DNA of 64,000 bases from Microbacterium sp. SORGH_AS_1204 (GCF_030818935.1 NZ_JAUTBD010000001.1:2790001-2854000), one strand, 5' to 3'; counted from the stretch's first letter, positions 16,906-26,199 are shown. The notes: generated from the sequence alone by a model not told the origin. Made by a program: numbers and translations.

Positions 16906-18060
16906 ATGACACCTTCCGCTTCTCCCGACCCCGCCGCGGCCGAGCACGAGACTCCGGCCGCTCGGCGGCGCTCCTGGGTCACTCCCGTCGCCTTCGCCGC
17001 GGTCGCCGTGCTCGGCGTGACCGCCGGCGTGATCGGCGCGAACAGCCTGCGCGCCCCCTCGACCACCGCCGCGACCACGGCCGACACCGCCACGGCGCAG
17101 GCCGCGAGTCTGAACGTCCAGTACGGGGAGTCGCGCGGGTTCGACGACGTACGCCAAGACGAGGTGCTCGTGAGCACCGAGTGGCTCGACGAGAACCTCG
17201 ACGACCCGAACGTGGTGGTGATCGAGGTGAGCGAGGGCCGGCAGTCGAGCGCCCTCACGCGCTACGAGGCCGGACACATCCCCGGCGCGGTCGAGTTCGT
17301 CTGGTACCGCGACTTCGTCGAGCAGATCGAGCGCGACCTCGTCAGCCAAGACCACTTCACCGCCCTCGCGCAGTCCGCGGGCGTGAACCCCGACAGCACC
17401 GTCGTGCTCTACGGCGACGCGAACAACTGGTTCGCCTCGTACGGCGCGTGGGTGTTCAAGCTCTACGGCCACGACGACGTGCGCCTGCTCGACGGTGGCC
17501 GCGCCGCGTGGGAGGCCCAGGGCCGTGAGCTCTCGCCGGCAGCCCCGACCCCGGCGACCGGAACGTGGGAGGCCGAAGCACCCAACTCCGACATCCGCGC
17601 GTTCCAGTCCGAGGTGCTCGCGGTGTCGCAGGGCGAGAAGGACGGCGTGCTCATCGACATCCGCGGACCGCAGGAGTTCGCGGGCGAGATCGGCGTCGCC
17701 GAGGGCTTCGGCGGAGAGGCTGCGGCGAAGTGAGGCCACATCCCCGGTGCCATCAACGCGCCGTGGGGGAAGATCGTCAATCAGCAGGCCGACGGCGGCG
17801 ACGGCACGTTCAAAGACATCGAGGCGATTCGCGAGCACTATGCCGCGCTGGGTGTCGACGGCACCAAGCCCGTCTACGTCTACTGCCGCATCGGCGAGCG
17901 CGCCAGCCACACGTGGTACGCGCTGAGCCAGATCCTGGGATACGACGTCAAGCTATACGACGGTTCATGGACGGAGTGGGGCAACTCGGTCGGCGTTCCG
18001 GTCGCCAACCCGACCCTCGAGGCGAGCGGTGGATACAGCGGCCTCTGGGGCGGGCAGTGA
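16906..18060 (+). pseudogene. membrane-anchored sulfurtransferase (tandem rhodanese) with in-frame TGA
   Basis: From ATG 16906 the frame encodes an N-terminal membrane anchor (about 24-46), a first rhodanese-like domain (WLDENLDDPNVVVIEVSEGR, RYEAGHIPGAVEFVWY) and the start of a second (GVLIDIRGPQEFAGEIGVAE). A TGA at 17731-17733 then interrupts it. The same frame continues without further stops: [15 protein letters not shown], the active-site loop [15 protein letters not shown] and the end at 18058-18060. The catalytic Cys is therefore beyond the TGA. A single TGG-to-TGA change would explain it. The stop overlaps the GTG of yeeE, so the pair was coupled for thiosulfate/sulfane-sulfur use. 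Confidence 0.8.
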
Positions 18061-19322
18061 CCCTGGCGCACGAGTCAGCGACGGTCGCCGGCGTTCCTTC
18101 TGAGAAGGGCGCCGGCGACCGCCGCGTGCTCGGGTGGACGCGCGGCGACACCGTCCGCACGATCGTCGCCCTCGCGATCGCGGCGGCACTGCTCACCACG
18201 GCGGCTCTGCTCGACGCCGGTCGGGGCGCCGGCCAAGGGCCGACCGCAGCGTTCGCCCTGCTGACGGGCACGGCTCTCGGCATCCTGTTCGAGAGGGGGC
18301 GCTTCTGCTTCTTCTGCATCTTCCGCGACCTTTTCGAGAAGCGGAACAGCCGCGGCGCGTATGCGATCCTCACTGCTTTAGCCGTGGGCCTCGTCGGGTA
18401 CGCGGTCGTCTTCGCGCTGCGGGTGCCCGTCCCGGTGCCGGGCACGTCCGCACCCGGAGCGCACGTCGGGCCGGTCAGTGTCGCACTGGTATTCGCGGGC
18501 ATCGCCTTCGGCCTCGGCGTCGTGATCTCGGGAGGCTGCATCGGCGGCCACCTGTATCGCCTCGGCGAAGGGAGCCTGCGAGCCTTTCCCGCCCTGGCGG
18601 GATCGATCCTCGGCTTCGGCCTCGGGTTCCTCACCTGGAATCCCCTCGCATCCACCTTCATCCTGGGCGCCCCCGCGCCCTGGCTTCCGGCTGCGGCGGG
18701 CTACGGTGTCGCCGTCGCCTTCCAGCTCGCCGTGATCGTGGCGATCGGCATCTGGCTGTTGAAGTGGAACCCGCCGGTCGACGCTCGTCCCGCGTACCGG
18801 GTGGATGCCACCGAGCTGCGCCGCGTGCTGTTCTTCCGCCGGTGGCCGGCGCTGCTCACGGGGGCGCTGGTCGGTCTCGCGAGCGTTGTCTATTACCTGC
18901 GGGTGGGCCCCCTCGGGGTGACGAGCCAGCTCTCGAGCCTCACCCGAACCGCTCTCGAGACGAACGGCCTCATGCCCGACACGTTGATCGGACTCGATGC
19001 GTCGCTGGGCGGATGCGTCGCGTTCGTCGTCGAGACCATCACCGAAAATGGCTGGCTGCTCATCGGCATCTTCGCTGGTTCGCTCGCCGCCGCTCTGCCG
19101 GGGCGGCGCTTCCGCCTCGAGCGGCTGACGGTGCGCGGAACCGGCACGGCGCTGATCGGCGGCATCCTCCTCGGCTGGGGCGCGATCCTCGGGCTCGGCT
19201 GCACGATCGGCGTGTTCTTGTCGGGGATTCAGGCGTCATCGGCATCGGGATGGATCTTCGCCGCATCGGTCGTGCTGGCCCTGGGGATCGGCTGTCGAGC
19301 GGGACTCCACCGCGGCACGTGA
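18057..19322 (+). CDS. YeeE/YedE (TsuA-type) sulfur-compound transporter
   Basis: About 421 residues with around ten membrane helices. The conserved Cys motifs of the YeeE/TsuA thiosulfate transporters are visible: [23 protein letters not shown] and [14 protein letters not shown]. The GTG at 18057-18059 overlaps the rhodanese stop (GTGA). YeeE proteins pass thiosulfate or sulfane sulfur through the membrane by Cys contacts, and a rhodanese next to them is the usual partner; here that partner carries a nonsense codon. The 3' end overlaps the antisense lysR gene by 87 bp. A decayed piece of a second yeeE lies at 26908-27016. Confidence 0.85.
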   Translation: MTLAHESATVAGVPSEKGAGDRRVLGWTRGDTVRTIVALAIAAALLTTAALLDAGRGAGQGPTAAFALLTGTALGILFERGRFCFFCIFRDLFEKRNSRGAYAILTALAVGLVGYAVVFALRVPVPVPGTSAPGAHVGPVSVALVFAGIAFGLGVVISGGCIGGHLYRLGEGSLRAFPALAGSILGFGLGFLTWNPLASTFILGAPAPWLPAAAGYGVAVAFQLAVIVAIGIWLLKWNPPVDARPAYRVDATELRRVLFFRRWPALLTGALVGLASVVYYLRVGPLGVTSQLSSLTRTALETNGLMPDTLIGLDASLGGCVAFVVETITENGWLLIGIFAGSLAAALPGRRFRLERLTVRGTGTALIGGILLGWGAILGLGCTIGVFLSGIQASSASGWIFAASVVLALGIGCRAGLHRGT

Positions 19323-20249
19323 CCGCGTCGTGCAGCGCTGGACGTGCACCCGCACCGCCTCGACCATCTCGTGCCGAAGACCGTCGAGAACGGCGCGGAT
19401 CGTCGCCCCGTCGCGGCGAGGGGTGCGCGCGATGGCCGCGATCTCGCGGAAGGCGGTCTCATCCGCCAGCGGCACGGCGACAGTCTGCGGCGGGAGGGGT
19501 CCTCGACCGAGTCGGGGAAGGGCCGCGATCGCCAACCCTCTCTCGACGAAGGCGAGAAGCGACTGGAACTCCGCGGCCTCGTACACCGTTCCGGCGCTCC
19601 GGCCGAGTCCGGTCGTCGACTCCAGCCACCGGCGGTAGGGGTCGTCGTCGGGGGTCACGGCCCAGCTCTCGTCGACGAGGTCGACCCAGGTCAGGCGCGA
19701 ACGGCCCCCGAGCGGGTGGTCGGCGGGAAGGATGACGTCGACGGCGTCGTGCCCGAGCACCTCCCGGTGCAGGTCGGGCTCGGCGTGCCCGGTCGGCGCG
19801 GCCCCCCACGACTTCACGACGGCGACGTCGGCGAGCCCGAGGCGCACCTGGCGGGTGGCATCCGCGGGTTCGCGCTCGACCGGCTCGATGCGCACCGCCG
19901 GACACGTGTCGCGCAGCGTGGCGATGAGCGGCACGACCAGTCCGCGCAAGGCGGTCGGAAAGGCGGCGACCCGCACGCGACCGGCGGGGCGATCGGATGC
20001 CACGACCTCGGCGAGGTCGTGAAGGCGAAGCACCGCCGGGCGACCTTCGTCGACGAGCCGGCGGGCGAGCTCGGTCAAGACGACTCCGCGTCCCACCCGC
20101 TCGAGCAACGGCGCACCGACCGCATGCTCCAGCCGTTGCACGCGCTGGGTGACGTTCGAGGGGGTGTAGTGCAGCAGGGCGGCGGCCGCGGTCACCGACC
20201 CCGCGTCGGCGACGGCGATGAGCGCGCGGAGACCCTGCACATCGATCAT
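19236..20249 (-). CDS. LysR-type transcriptional regulator
   Basis: 337 residues. An N-terminal winged helix-turn-helix (LRALIAVADAGSVTAAAALL, then HYTPSNVTQRVQRLEHAVGA) is followed by an effector-binding domain (about 90-290, RVRVAAFPTALRGLVVPLIA). It is longer than usual because about 35 extra C-terminal residues run into antisense yeeE. It is divergent from the EamA transporter gene and is the likely regulator of that gene. The ATG lies 6 nt after a TACGAT -10 box, with no leader. Confidence 0.85.
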   Translation of the reverse strand: MIDVQGLRALIAVADAGSVTAAAALLHYTPSNVTQRVQRLEHAVGAPLLERVGRGVVLTELARRLVDEGRPAVLRLHDLAEVVASDRPAGRVRVAAFPTALRGLVVPLIATLRDTCPAVRIEPVEREPADATRQVRLGLADVAVVKSWGAAPTGHAEPDLHREVLGHDAVDVILPADHPLGGRSRLTWVDLVDESWAVTPDDDPYRRWLESTTGLGRSAGTVYEAAEFQSLLAFVERGLAIAALPRLGRGPLPPQTVAVPLADETAFREIAAIARTPRRDGATIRAVLDGLRHEMVEAVRVHVQRCTTRSRAAVESRSTADPQGQHDRCGEDPSRCR

Positions 20250-20269
20250 TCACTGATCGTAAATCGTGA
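20250..20269. promoter_or_regulatory. candidate LysR operator
   Basis: The inverted repeat TCAC-T-GAT-CGTAA-ATC-GTGA spans 20250-20269, directly upstream of the lysR start and within the 72-bp lysR/eamA intergenic space. The minus-strand -10 box TACGAT (20256-20261) lies inside it, which fits autorepression by the LysR protein. Binding itself is an inference. Confidence 0.5.
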
Positions 20270-20321
20270 GACGCCATTCTGCTCGATTGTGGTTCACATT
20301 GCGCCCCGCGACCATCGAAAG

Positions 20322-21227
20322 GTGACACAGACGACGCCCCTCATCACCGGCATCCCCTCGCCGCGAAACCCGCGCACGCGCGCCAGCGTGCTGCTGGCAC
20401 TCGCGATGGCCGGGTGGGGCACGATCGGCCTGTTCAGCATCCAGGCGGGCACCGACGCGATCACGACGACCGCCTGGCGCTGCGTGTTCGGCGCAGCGAC
20501 ACTGCTGGTGCTGTCGCTCGCGACGCGGTCGTTCCAAATGTCGATCTGGACGCGGCGCGCGGTCATCCTGACCGTCCCTGGGGGTCTCGCGCTGGTCGCG
20601 AACTGGGCGTTCCTCTTCTTCTCGTTCAGCCAGACGACGATCACCATCACGACGGTGGCCTACCACTTCGAGCCGTTCTTCCTCGTCGCGCTCGGCGCCA
20701 TCGCCAGTCGCACGGCACCGCGGCGGGGCGATGTGGCGTGGCTGCTCGCCGCATTCGGCGGACTGCTGCTCGCGACGCAGTTCGTCGGTGCTCGCGGCAT
20801 CCAACCGCTCGACGCAGCGCAGCTGCTGGGCATCGGGGCGGCGCTCGCCGCCGGCGCGCTCTACGCCGTCGCCACCTTCGCGGCGCAGCACACCAGCGGC
20901 ATCCGCCCCTATCCGATGACGCTCATCCAGTGCGTCGTCGGCGCCGTGATCCTGCTCCCCTTCGCCCACTCGCTCGACTGGAGTGGCTCGTCGTGGGGGT
21001 GGATCGCCGTCATGGGCATCGTCCACACCGGACTGCTGTACTCCATCCTCTACAGCACCGCCCGCGTGCTGTCGACGATCACGCTCGCCGCCCTGTCGTT
21101 CGTGAACCCCGCCGTCGCGGTCTTCGTCGACGTCATGGTCTACGGGCGCCTGCCCGACGCCCTGCAACTGGTGGGCATCGCGATCATCGCCGCGGCGACC
21201 TTGGCGATGACGTTGCGCAATCGCTGA
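20322..21227 (+). CDS. EamA family (DMT) transporter
   Basis: About 301 residues with ten hydrophobic segments arranged as two EamA repeats (ALAMAGWGTIGLFSIQAG in the first, GALYAVATFAAQHTSG in the second). It starts at the GTG at 20322, preceded by CGAAAGG; the long upstream open frame is antisense lysR. DMT permeases move small metabolites, and no substrate can be assigned. Divergent from the lysR gene, which probably controls it. Confidence 0.85.
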   Translation: MTQTTPLITGIPSPRNPRTRASVLLALAMAGWGTIGLFSIQAGTDAITTTAWRCVFGAATLLVLSLATRSFQMSIWTRRAVILTVPGGLALVANWAFLFFSFSQTTITITTVAYHFEPFFLVALGAIASRTAPRRGDVAWLLAAFGGLLLATQFVGARGIQPLDAAQLLGIGAALAAGALYAVATFAAQHTSGIRPYPMTLIQCVVGAVILLPFAHSLDWSGSSWGWIAVMGIVHTGLLYSILYSTARVLSTITLAALSFVNPAVAVFVDVMVYGRLPDALQLVGIAIIAAATLAMTLRNR

Positions 21228-21239
21228 GCGCCCCTGCTT

Positions 21240-21465
21240 TCAGTGTTCGCTGGTGTCCACGACGCAGAACCGGTTGCCCTCGGGGTCTTTGAGGATGACG
21301 TAGTCCGCGTCGGCCGGTCGCCCGCTCCACTCCACCTCGCGGGCGCCGAGCTCCATCAGCCGCGCGACCTCTGCCGCCCGATCGTCGGCGTACAGGTCGA
21401 GGTGGATGCGCGGCGGCAGCACCCGCGACGACCGCATGGCGATGCTTCCCCTGTCGCGGGTGTGG
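21240..21465 (-). pseudogene. VOC/glyoxalase-like protein, C-terminal remnant
   Basis: The minus strand ends with a clear VOC (glyoxalase_6-like) C-terminal half: PPRIHLDLYADDRAAEVARL, then LGAREVEWSGRPADADYVIL and KDPEGNRFCVVD. The upstream half needed for a complete fold is absent: before about 21465 the sequence turns into a hairpin repeat (21513-21579) with no VOC character. It is convergent with the eamA gene. Confidence 0.65.
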
Positions 21466-21512
21466 GGCCACGCGTCAACACCTCTGCGCACCAGCTCCTG
21501 CGGGGGGGCCGG

Positions 21513-21579
21513 GTTCGGGGCGTGTTTCTCCGTTCGGGGCACGAATACAGCGCCCCAAACGGAAAACCGCGCCCCGAAC
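21513..21579. repeat. nested palindromic element (GTTCGGGGCG type)
   Basis: Outer arms GTTCGGGGCG (21513-21522) and CGCCCCGAAC (21570-21579) are exact inverted copies. Inner arms CCGTTCGGGGC (21530-21540) and GCCCCAAACGG (near 21552-21562) pair with one mismatch. It sits between the VOC remnant and marR, both on the minus strand. The arms resemble those of the hairpins at 54499-54618. Confidence 0.7.
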
Positions 21580-21609
21580 GAGACGTCACGCCCCCTACCC
21601 CGGAGGGCC

Positions 21610-22098
21610 TCAGCGAGCAGACGACGCCGGGTCGTCGCCGCGGCGCAGTGCCTCATCGACACGCGCGAGCAGGGCGGCCGCTGCCTGAACCCCGGCATCG
21701 TCGCCGTCGAGCGCGACACGCAGGCGGTCGGCCCAGTAGGCGTGGAGCTTGCGCACGCTCTCCTCCGCCAGAGCGGTGGGCTGCAAGCGCACCGCGCGGG
21801 CGTCATCCGGAGCGGTCTGACGCTCGACGAGACCCTTCGCGACCAGTGAGCGCAGCGCGACACTGCAGTTGCTGCGCTGCAGTGCGGTGGCTTTGGCGAC
21901 CGCGCTCGGCGAGGCGCCGGGATTGTGGTGCACCCACCTCATGACGAGTGCTTCCGTTCCCGTCAGCGGAATGATGTCAGGCGCCTGGGGGCCGTTCGGA
22001 TCGATCTCGCGCGCGACGCGCATCAGGACGTCGGCGAACTCGGCGAGAGCATCGTCGGAGATCGCGGGGGGCACGCGGCGACTGTACCAGCCGCACAT
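21610..22098 (-). CDS. MarR family transcriptional regulator
   Basis: 162 residues (154 if the inner GTG is used). The winged-helix core is visible: LTGTEALVMRWVHHNPGASP, then VAKATALQRSNCSVALRSLV and the wing VERQTAPDDARAVRLQPTA. MarR dimers repress neighbouring efflux genes and release on binding small aromatic compounds. It is divergent from a Bcr/CflA-type MFS pump gene with a perfect palindrome between. If TATTAT upstream is the -10 box, the ATG at 22096-22098 would precede the transcript start, so the start is uncertain. Confidence 0.85.
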   Translation of the reverse strand: MCGWYSRRVPPAISDDALAEFADVLMRVAREIDPNGPQAPDIIPLTGTEALVMRWVHHNPGASPSAVAKATALQRSNCSVALRSLVAKGLVERQTAPDDARAVRLQPTALAEESVRKLHAYWADRLRVALDGDDAGVQAAAALLARVDEALRRGDDPASSAR

Positions 22099-22102
22099 AA
22101 TA

Positions 22103-22120
22103 AGTTATGCTTTCATAACT
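22103..22120. promoter_or_regulatory. MarR-type operator
   Basis: A perfect inverted repeat AGTTATG-CTTT-CATAACT lies between marR and the MFS gene. It contains a plus-strand -10 box TATGCT (22106-22111) and ends one base before the MFS ATG, so a bound dimer would block the pump's promoter and, by its position, probably marR as well. Confidence 0.7.
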
Positions 22121-23377
22121 ATGACGACCGACACCGACTCCGTGCGCACGCAACCGGCATCCCGCTCCCACGACATCACGACGCCGCTCCTGCTGGTGCT
22201 CGGCCTTCTGAGCGCGGTCGCACCCTTCGCCACCGACCTGTACCTGCCGGCGTTCCCGCGGATGACGGTCGACCTGGCGACCTCAGCCACGACCGTGCAA
22301 CTCACGCTGACGGCGTTCCTCATCGGCGTGACCGCCGGACAGCTCGTGTTCGGTCCCCTCTCCGACCGGTTCGGGCGCGTCCCGCCCCTCATCGCCGGAG
22401 CCGCGCTGTGCGTACTCGCGAGCGCCGTCGCGGTGTTCGCGCCGAACGTCGCCGTGCTCGTCGTCGCGCGTCTCCTGCAGGGCCTGGGCGGAGCTGCCGG
22501 AATGGTGATCGGCCGCGCGGTCATCTCCGATCTCGCGACCGGAAAGGCCGCCGCGCGTGCCTTCTCGCTCATGATGATCGTCGGTGGCGTCGCCCCGGTC
22601 GTCGCCCCGCTCCTCGGCGGCCTGCTGACCGGACCCATCGGCTGGCGCGGGCTGCTGGCGATCGTTCTGGGGCTGTCGGTGGCCATGCTCGTCGCCGTGC
22701 TCGTCGTGGTGCGGGAGACGCACCTGCGCGCCCGCCGCGACGCGCTGCGCGCCGAGCGGGTGGCATCCGGGTCTCCCCTGCGGGCACTGTGGTCTCGGAC
22801 CTTCATCGGCTACACGACGGTGTTCGCCTTCGGCTTCGCCGTGATGATGGCGTACATCTCCGCTTCTCCGTTCCTGTACCAGAACATGCTCGGGCTCGAC
22901 ACGGTCGGCTACGGAATGATGTTCGGCCTGAACGCGCTCGCGCTGGTGTTCGTGAGCGGGCTGGCACCGAAGCTCACCGCCACCCGTTCGGTCGAGAGCG
23001 TCCTGACCCTCGGCATCGCGATCGTGACCGCGTCGACCATCGCCTTCGCGCTTCTCGTCTTCTCGGGAGCACCGGCGTTCTGGCTCGCGGTGCCGCTGTT
23101 CACGGCCGTCGGGTCACTGGGTCTGGTGTTCGGAAACGCGACCGCGCTGGCTCTCGGCGCCGTCCCCCGCATCGCCGGGAGCGCCTCGGCCGTGCTGGGA
23201 GCCGCGCAGTTCGGGCTCGCCGCGGTGGTCTCGCCGCTGGTCAGCCTGGGCGGCGAGGGCACCGCCGCTCCCCTGGCCGTCGTCATGCTCGCGTCTGCGG
23301 CGATCGCCGCCGTCGCCCTCGCGGTCACGCGCCGCGCGGAGGCCAGGGCGGAGGCGCGCGGCGCGGCGGGTCACTGA
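22121..23377 (+). CDS. MFS multidrug transporter, Bcr/CflA type
   Basis: 418 residues with twelve predicted membrane helices. MFS signatures: LYLPAFPRM at the end of helix 1, the loop 2-3 motif GPLSDRFGRVPPL, and the helix 5 motif near GGVAPVVAPLLGGLL. This is the proton-driven Bcr/CflA drug-efflux subfamily. It starts at ATG 22121 immediately after the MarR palindrome and has no leader Shine-Dalgarno site. Under probable MarR control. Confidence 0.9.
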   Translation: MTTDTDSVRTQPASRSHDITTPLLLVLGLLSAVAPFATDLYLPAFPRMTVDLATSATTVQLTLTAFLIGVTAGQLVFGPLSDRFGRVPPLIAGAALCVLASAVAVFAPNVAVLVVARLLQGLGGAAGMVIGRAVISDLATGKAAARAFSLMMIVGGVAPVVAPLLGGLLTGPIGWRGLLAIVLGLSVAMLVAVLVVVRETHLRARRDALRAERVASGSPLRALWSRTFIGYTTVFAFGFAVMMAYISASPFLYQNMLGLDTVGYGMMFGLNALALVFVSGLAPKLTATRSVESVLTLGIAIVTASTIAFALLVFSGAPAFWLAVPLFTAVGSLGLVFGNATALALGAVPRIAGSASAVLGAAQFGLAAVVSPLVSLGGEGTAAPLAVVMLASAAIAAVALAVTRRAEARAEARGAAGH

Positions 23378-23535
23378 CACCGCGGGGCCGCGGCTGCCGA
23401 GGCTTGGGATCTCTTCTCAGCAAAAAGCATTGAAGCGACGAGCGTGGATGCCAGTCCCCTCGGTTCTGGGATCGTCGCCGTTCACCTGAACCACGACTCT
23501 GGACGCGCGTCTTGCAAGAAAGGTCGTTACGCACA

Positions 23536-23715
23536 GAGATCGGGCCTGGATCTTCGAGCACTTCACAGGCCAACGCTTTGGGGTTTTCGGAACGGCGAGG
23601 TAGTCCGAGACCGAGGAGGTCTCCGCCTCGCACCGCAAGCTCGACCACTGCTCGTACTGGGTGCGCCCGGTGGAGATGTTCACGGGACGGTCGAGCGGGA
23701 CGCTTCTCTGGGCGG
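23536..23715 (+). pseudogene. DUF1653 gene, eroded full-length copy
   Basis: The plus strand keeps most of a DUF1653 gene: IFEHFTGQRFGVFGTAR, a TAG stop in place of His, then SETEEVSASHRKLDHCSYWV, RPVEMFTG and a frame loss at GRSSGT. It parallels the intact gene at 6891-7100 along its length. Several substitutions, the stop and a deletion near 23692 show old decay rather than a sequence error. It lies in the 435-bp gap after the MFS gene; nothing else is recognisable there. Confidence 0.75.
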
Positions 23716-23812
23716 CGATCTCGGCGGATTGCCGAGTCTCCGGTTCTCGCGACGATGGCTCGTTCCCTCTCAACGGAGGTGCTGCATCCGTCCAAGGGGG
23801 CCGGGCGAGACG

Positions 23813-24634
23813 TCAGGCTCCAGCCGACGGGGTGACGCTGACGAGTGCGTCCTCCGACGCGAGCCACGCGGTCACAATACGAGCTGCCCGGTCGATGTCC
23901 GACTTGCTCGAATGCGAGGCGTAGAGCACTTTTGTGCGTCCCGTCTTCAGATGCACGCGGAGAGCGTAGAAAACGGTCGTAGGACTGTTCATGAGGATGC
24001 CGAGCATCCAGTCCGCGAGACCCGAAACTCGAGAGGATCGGACACTCTCGATCTCGCTGCGCCGGTAACGGCGGGTCAGAAGGAAGCCGCGGACAATCAG
24101 CCGGTCCCCTCGCATCTCGGCTCCCCACAGAGGGAGTCGCGCCGCGAAGTACGCGCCCAGTACGACGGCGATGGCAATTGCCGGTAACGCGGGATCATTC
24201 ATCCCCCCGGGCACGAGAGAGGAGGGAACGCCGGCCAGCGCGCCGAGCACGGGTCCGCTCAGCATCACGAGGAGCAGACCGAGAATGGGCGCGGCGATCA
24301 CGTTCCAGAACCGGAAGCGTCGCCCCAGCGACCAAATGACGAGCGGTTGGGACACCCCGCCCCGCTCGTGTGCGAGTGCAGAGTCCGGCGGACTCAGGAA
24401 CGCCCAGACTCCCACCCCCCACGCCACGAGGATGATGCCGAGAAGCGGTATGTCAGCGCCGAAGGCGTACTCACTGCTCGACGAGACCAAGATGACCCGG
24501 ACGAGGAAGATCCCGCCCGCCGCCGCACCGAGCAGGGAGAGAAGGGGCGAGCACCTGAAGAGCGCCCTCCATACCAGAGCCGACACCCATCGGTTTTCTT
24601 TCCGCTGACGCGGCCGGTCGCGGCGAAGTGACAT
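23813..24634 (-). CDS. membrane protein with a PH-like C-terminal domain
   Basis: 273 residues with four hydrophobic segments in the first 170. A soluble C-terminal part of about 90 residues follows (EMRGDRLIVRGFLLTRRYRR, SEIESVRSSR, then FYALRVHLKTGRTKVLYASH), with the strand pattern of bacterial PH (bPH2/YdbT-like) domains. The function is unknown. Its codon use is less biased to G/C than that of flanking genes. Confidence 0.65.
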   Translation of the reverse strand: MSLRRDRPRQRKENRWVSALVWRALFRCSPLLSLLGAAAGGIFLVRVILVSSSSEYAFGADIPLLGIILVAWGVGVWAFLSPPDSALAHERGGVSQPLVIWSLGRRFRFWNVIAAPILGLLLVMLSGPVLGALAGVPSSLVPGGMNDPALPAIAIAVVLGAYFAARLPLWGAEMRGDRLIVRGFLLTRRYRRSEIESVRSSRVSGLADWMLGILMNSPTTVFYALRVHLKTGRTKVLYASHSSKSDIDRAARIVTAWLASEDALVSVTPSAGA

Positions 24635-24934
24635 GATGCGAACCTATCTTCCGTAGGCCAACAGGTCTGGCTCCGGGGATGGAGGGCATGCCGCTCGCCC
24701 GAGGTGGCCGCGGAAGCCGTCGTAGCGTTCGCCGCCCGCATTGCAAGCCGCTGCACGCCCCACCTCGAACTCTCCGGCCAGCCCCCACTCCGCATCCAGC
24801 GGGGCATGCCGCCTTCCGGCCGCGACAGGCACAAGAGATGCTAGGCGAGCTCGGGCGCAGCTCTGAAGAGGGCAGTCTTGCGGCCGGCATCGACGGCGCG
24901 ACCCGGGACTCGAGCACAATCACGCTCACACCCC
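24635..24934. other. gene-free spacer
   Basis: A 300-bp stretch between the PH-like membrane protein gene and the second epoxide hydrolase remnant. Open frames here lack coding character, and I see no repeat, terminator or recognisable gene fragment. Confidence 0.4.
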
Positions 24935-26112
24935 TCAATCTGACTTCGCCAACACCGCCGCCAACCCCTCCCTCAGATCGCGCACGAACTCCCCCGACAT
25001 CTCCAGCGCCGGAAAGTGTCCGCCCGCCTCGGGCGCCCGTCATCGCACGATGTGGCCGAACCTTTTCTCCGCCCAGGGCCGCGGATGCTTCTGGATGTCG
25101 TGCGGATAGGTGGTGAGGGCCGCGGGCACCGTTACCCGCAGGTCGGGGTCGAGTGACTGATGACTCTCGAGGGAGATGCGTGCGGCTGACGCCCCGGTCG
25201 CGGTGAGCCAGTAGAGGGTCACGTTGTCGAGGAAGCGGTCGCGCGAGATGGTCTCGAACGGCGAGTCGACCGTGTCGCTCCACTCGAAGAACTTCTCGAG
25301 GATCCACGCAAGCAGCCCGACGGGCGAGTCGACCAGGGAGTACCCGATCGTCTGCGGCGCGGTCGCCATGACCCTCGCGTAGGCGAGACGGTTCCTCTCG
25401 AAAGCGCGAGTGTGCTCGACCCACTGCCGTTCGGTGGCGTCCAGCCCGCCAAGACTGAGCCCGCGCGGCGCACTCGGCATCGTCGTGTGGATGCCGATGA
25501 CCTGCGCCGGAAACCGGCCACCGAGCGCGATGGTGATCGGCCCGCCCCAATCGCCCCCGTGGGCGAGGAAGCGGTCGTACCCGAGCCTGCTCATGAGCTG
25601 GACCCACGCGGCCGCGATGCGTTCCGCGCCCCACCCCTCTGCGGCGGGCTTGTCGGAGTAGCCGTACCCCGGAAGCGACGGCACGACGACATGGAACGCC
25701 GGGGTCTCGGCATCCCGAGGCTCGGCGAGCTCGTCGATGACGTCGACGAACTCGGCGACGCTCCCCGGCCAGCCGTGGGTCAGGACGAGCGGAGTGGCAT
25801 CGGCCGCGGCGAACAGCGGTGGAGGAAATGGATGCCGAGCCCGTCGACGACCGTGCGGAACTGGCCGATCTCGTTCAGTCGACGCTCGAACGGACGCCAG
25901 TCATAGGTGGTGCGCCAGTACTCGATCAGCTCGACGATGTCGGCGAGGGGCGGGCCTTGCTCCCACCGATCGCGGCCTCGCGCGCCGTGAGGCGTTGTTG
26001 CGCGTTCGGGGAGTCGCGTCGATGTCAGGCGTGCGCGCAGCGCGGCGAGGTCCTCGTCGGTGGCGTGCGGCTCGAAGCGCTCGATCAGGTCCGTCGTCAT
26101 CTGGTCGCTCAT
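24935..26112 (-). pseudogene. epoxide hydrolase (copy 2), frameshift plus nonsense
   Basis: Paralogue of the hydrolase at 4151-5318, keeping EHN (IERFEPHATDEDLAALRARL), HGGDWGGP, GYSLVDSPVGLLAWILEKF and LDNVTLYWLTATGASAARIS. Two lesions are visible. One base is missing near 25799-25806, just before the oxyanion motif. A TGA at 25040-25042 stands where copy 1 has Trp in IVRWRAP. The frame then continues as RAPEAGGHFPALEMSGEF to the original end at 24935, so the catalytic His is lost. It is divergent from a CGNR gene exactly as in copy 1. Confidence 0.85.
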
Positions 26113-26137
26113 CGATGCTCCTCGTCCACCGGCGGAT

Positions 26138-26199
26138 GGAACCGGCTATGACGGTTCTAACACCTCCACCGACGAGGGGGAACCACCTATGCTGGTTCC
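26138..26199. promoter_or_regulatory. double palindromic operator of the EH/CGNR divergon (copy 2)
   Basis: GGAACCG-N7-CGGTTC (26138-26157) and GGAACCA-N7-TGGTTCC (26179-26199) mirror the two sites at 5334-5394 in sequence, order and distance to the genes. The -10 box TATGCT lies inside the second site, 6 nt before ATG 26200. The bases between the two sites differ from copy 1, so the repeats are conserved above background. Confidence 0.7.

Noticed and set aside
17731..17733. Selenocysteine codon in the sulfurtransferase
   Set aside because: The TGA is not at the catalytic Cys position, which lies further on and is a normal Cys codon. No selenocysteine insertion hairpin was seen just after it, and no sel genes are in the window.
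19344..20321. Long N-terminal extension of the EamA transporter
   Set aside because: The upstream 326 codons are antisense to lysR and show no membrane or domain character; the GTG at 20322 begins a normal-length permease.
24644..24919. 91-residue frame on the minus strand
   Set aside because: It has no recognisable family, poor codon character and no ribosome site, in a region of decay.
25040..25042. General TGA-to-Trp recoding
   Set aside because: Many intact genes in the window end in TGA and encode Trp with TGG, so the two in-frame TGA codons are better explained as mutations or errors.
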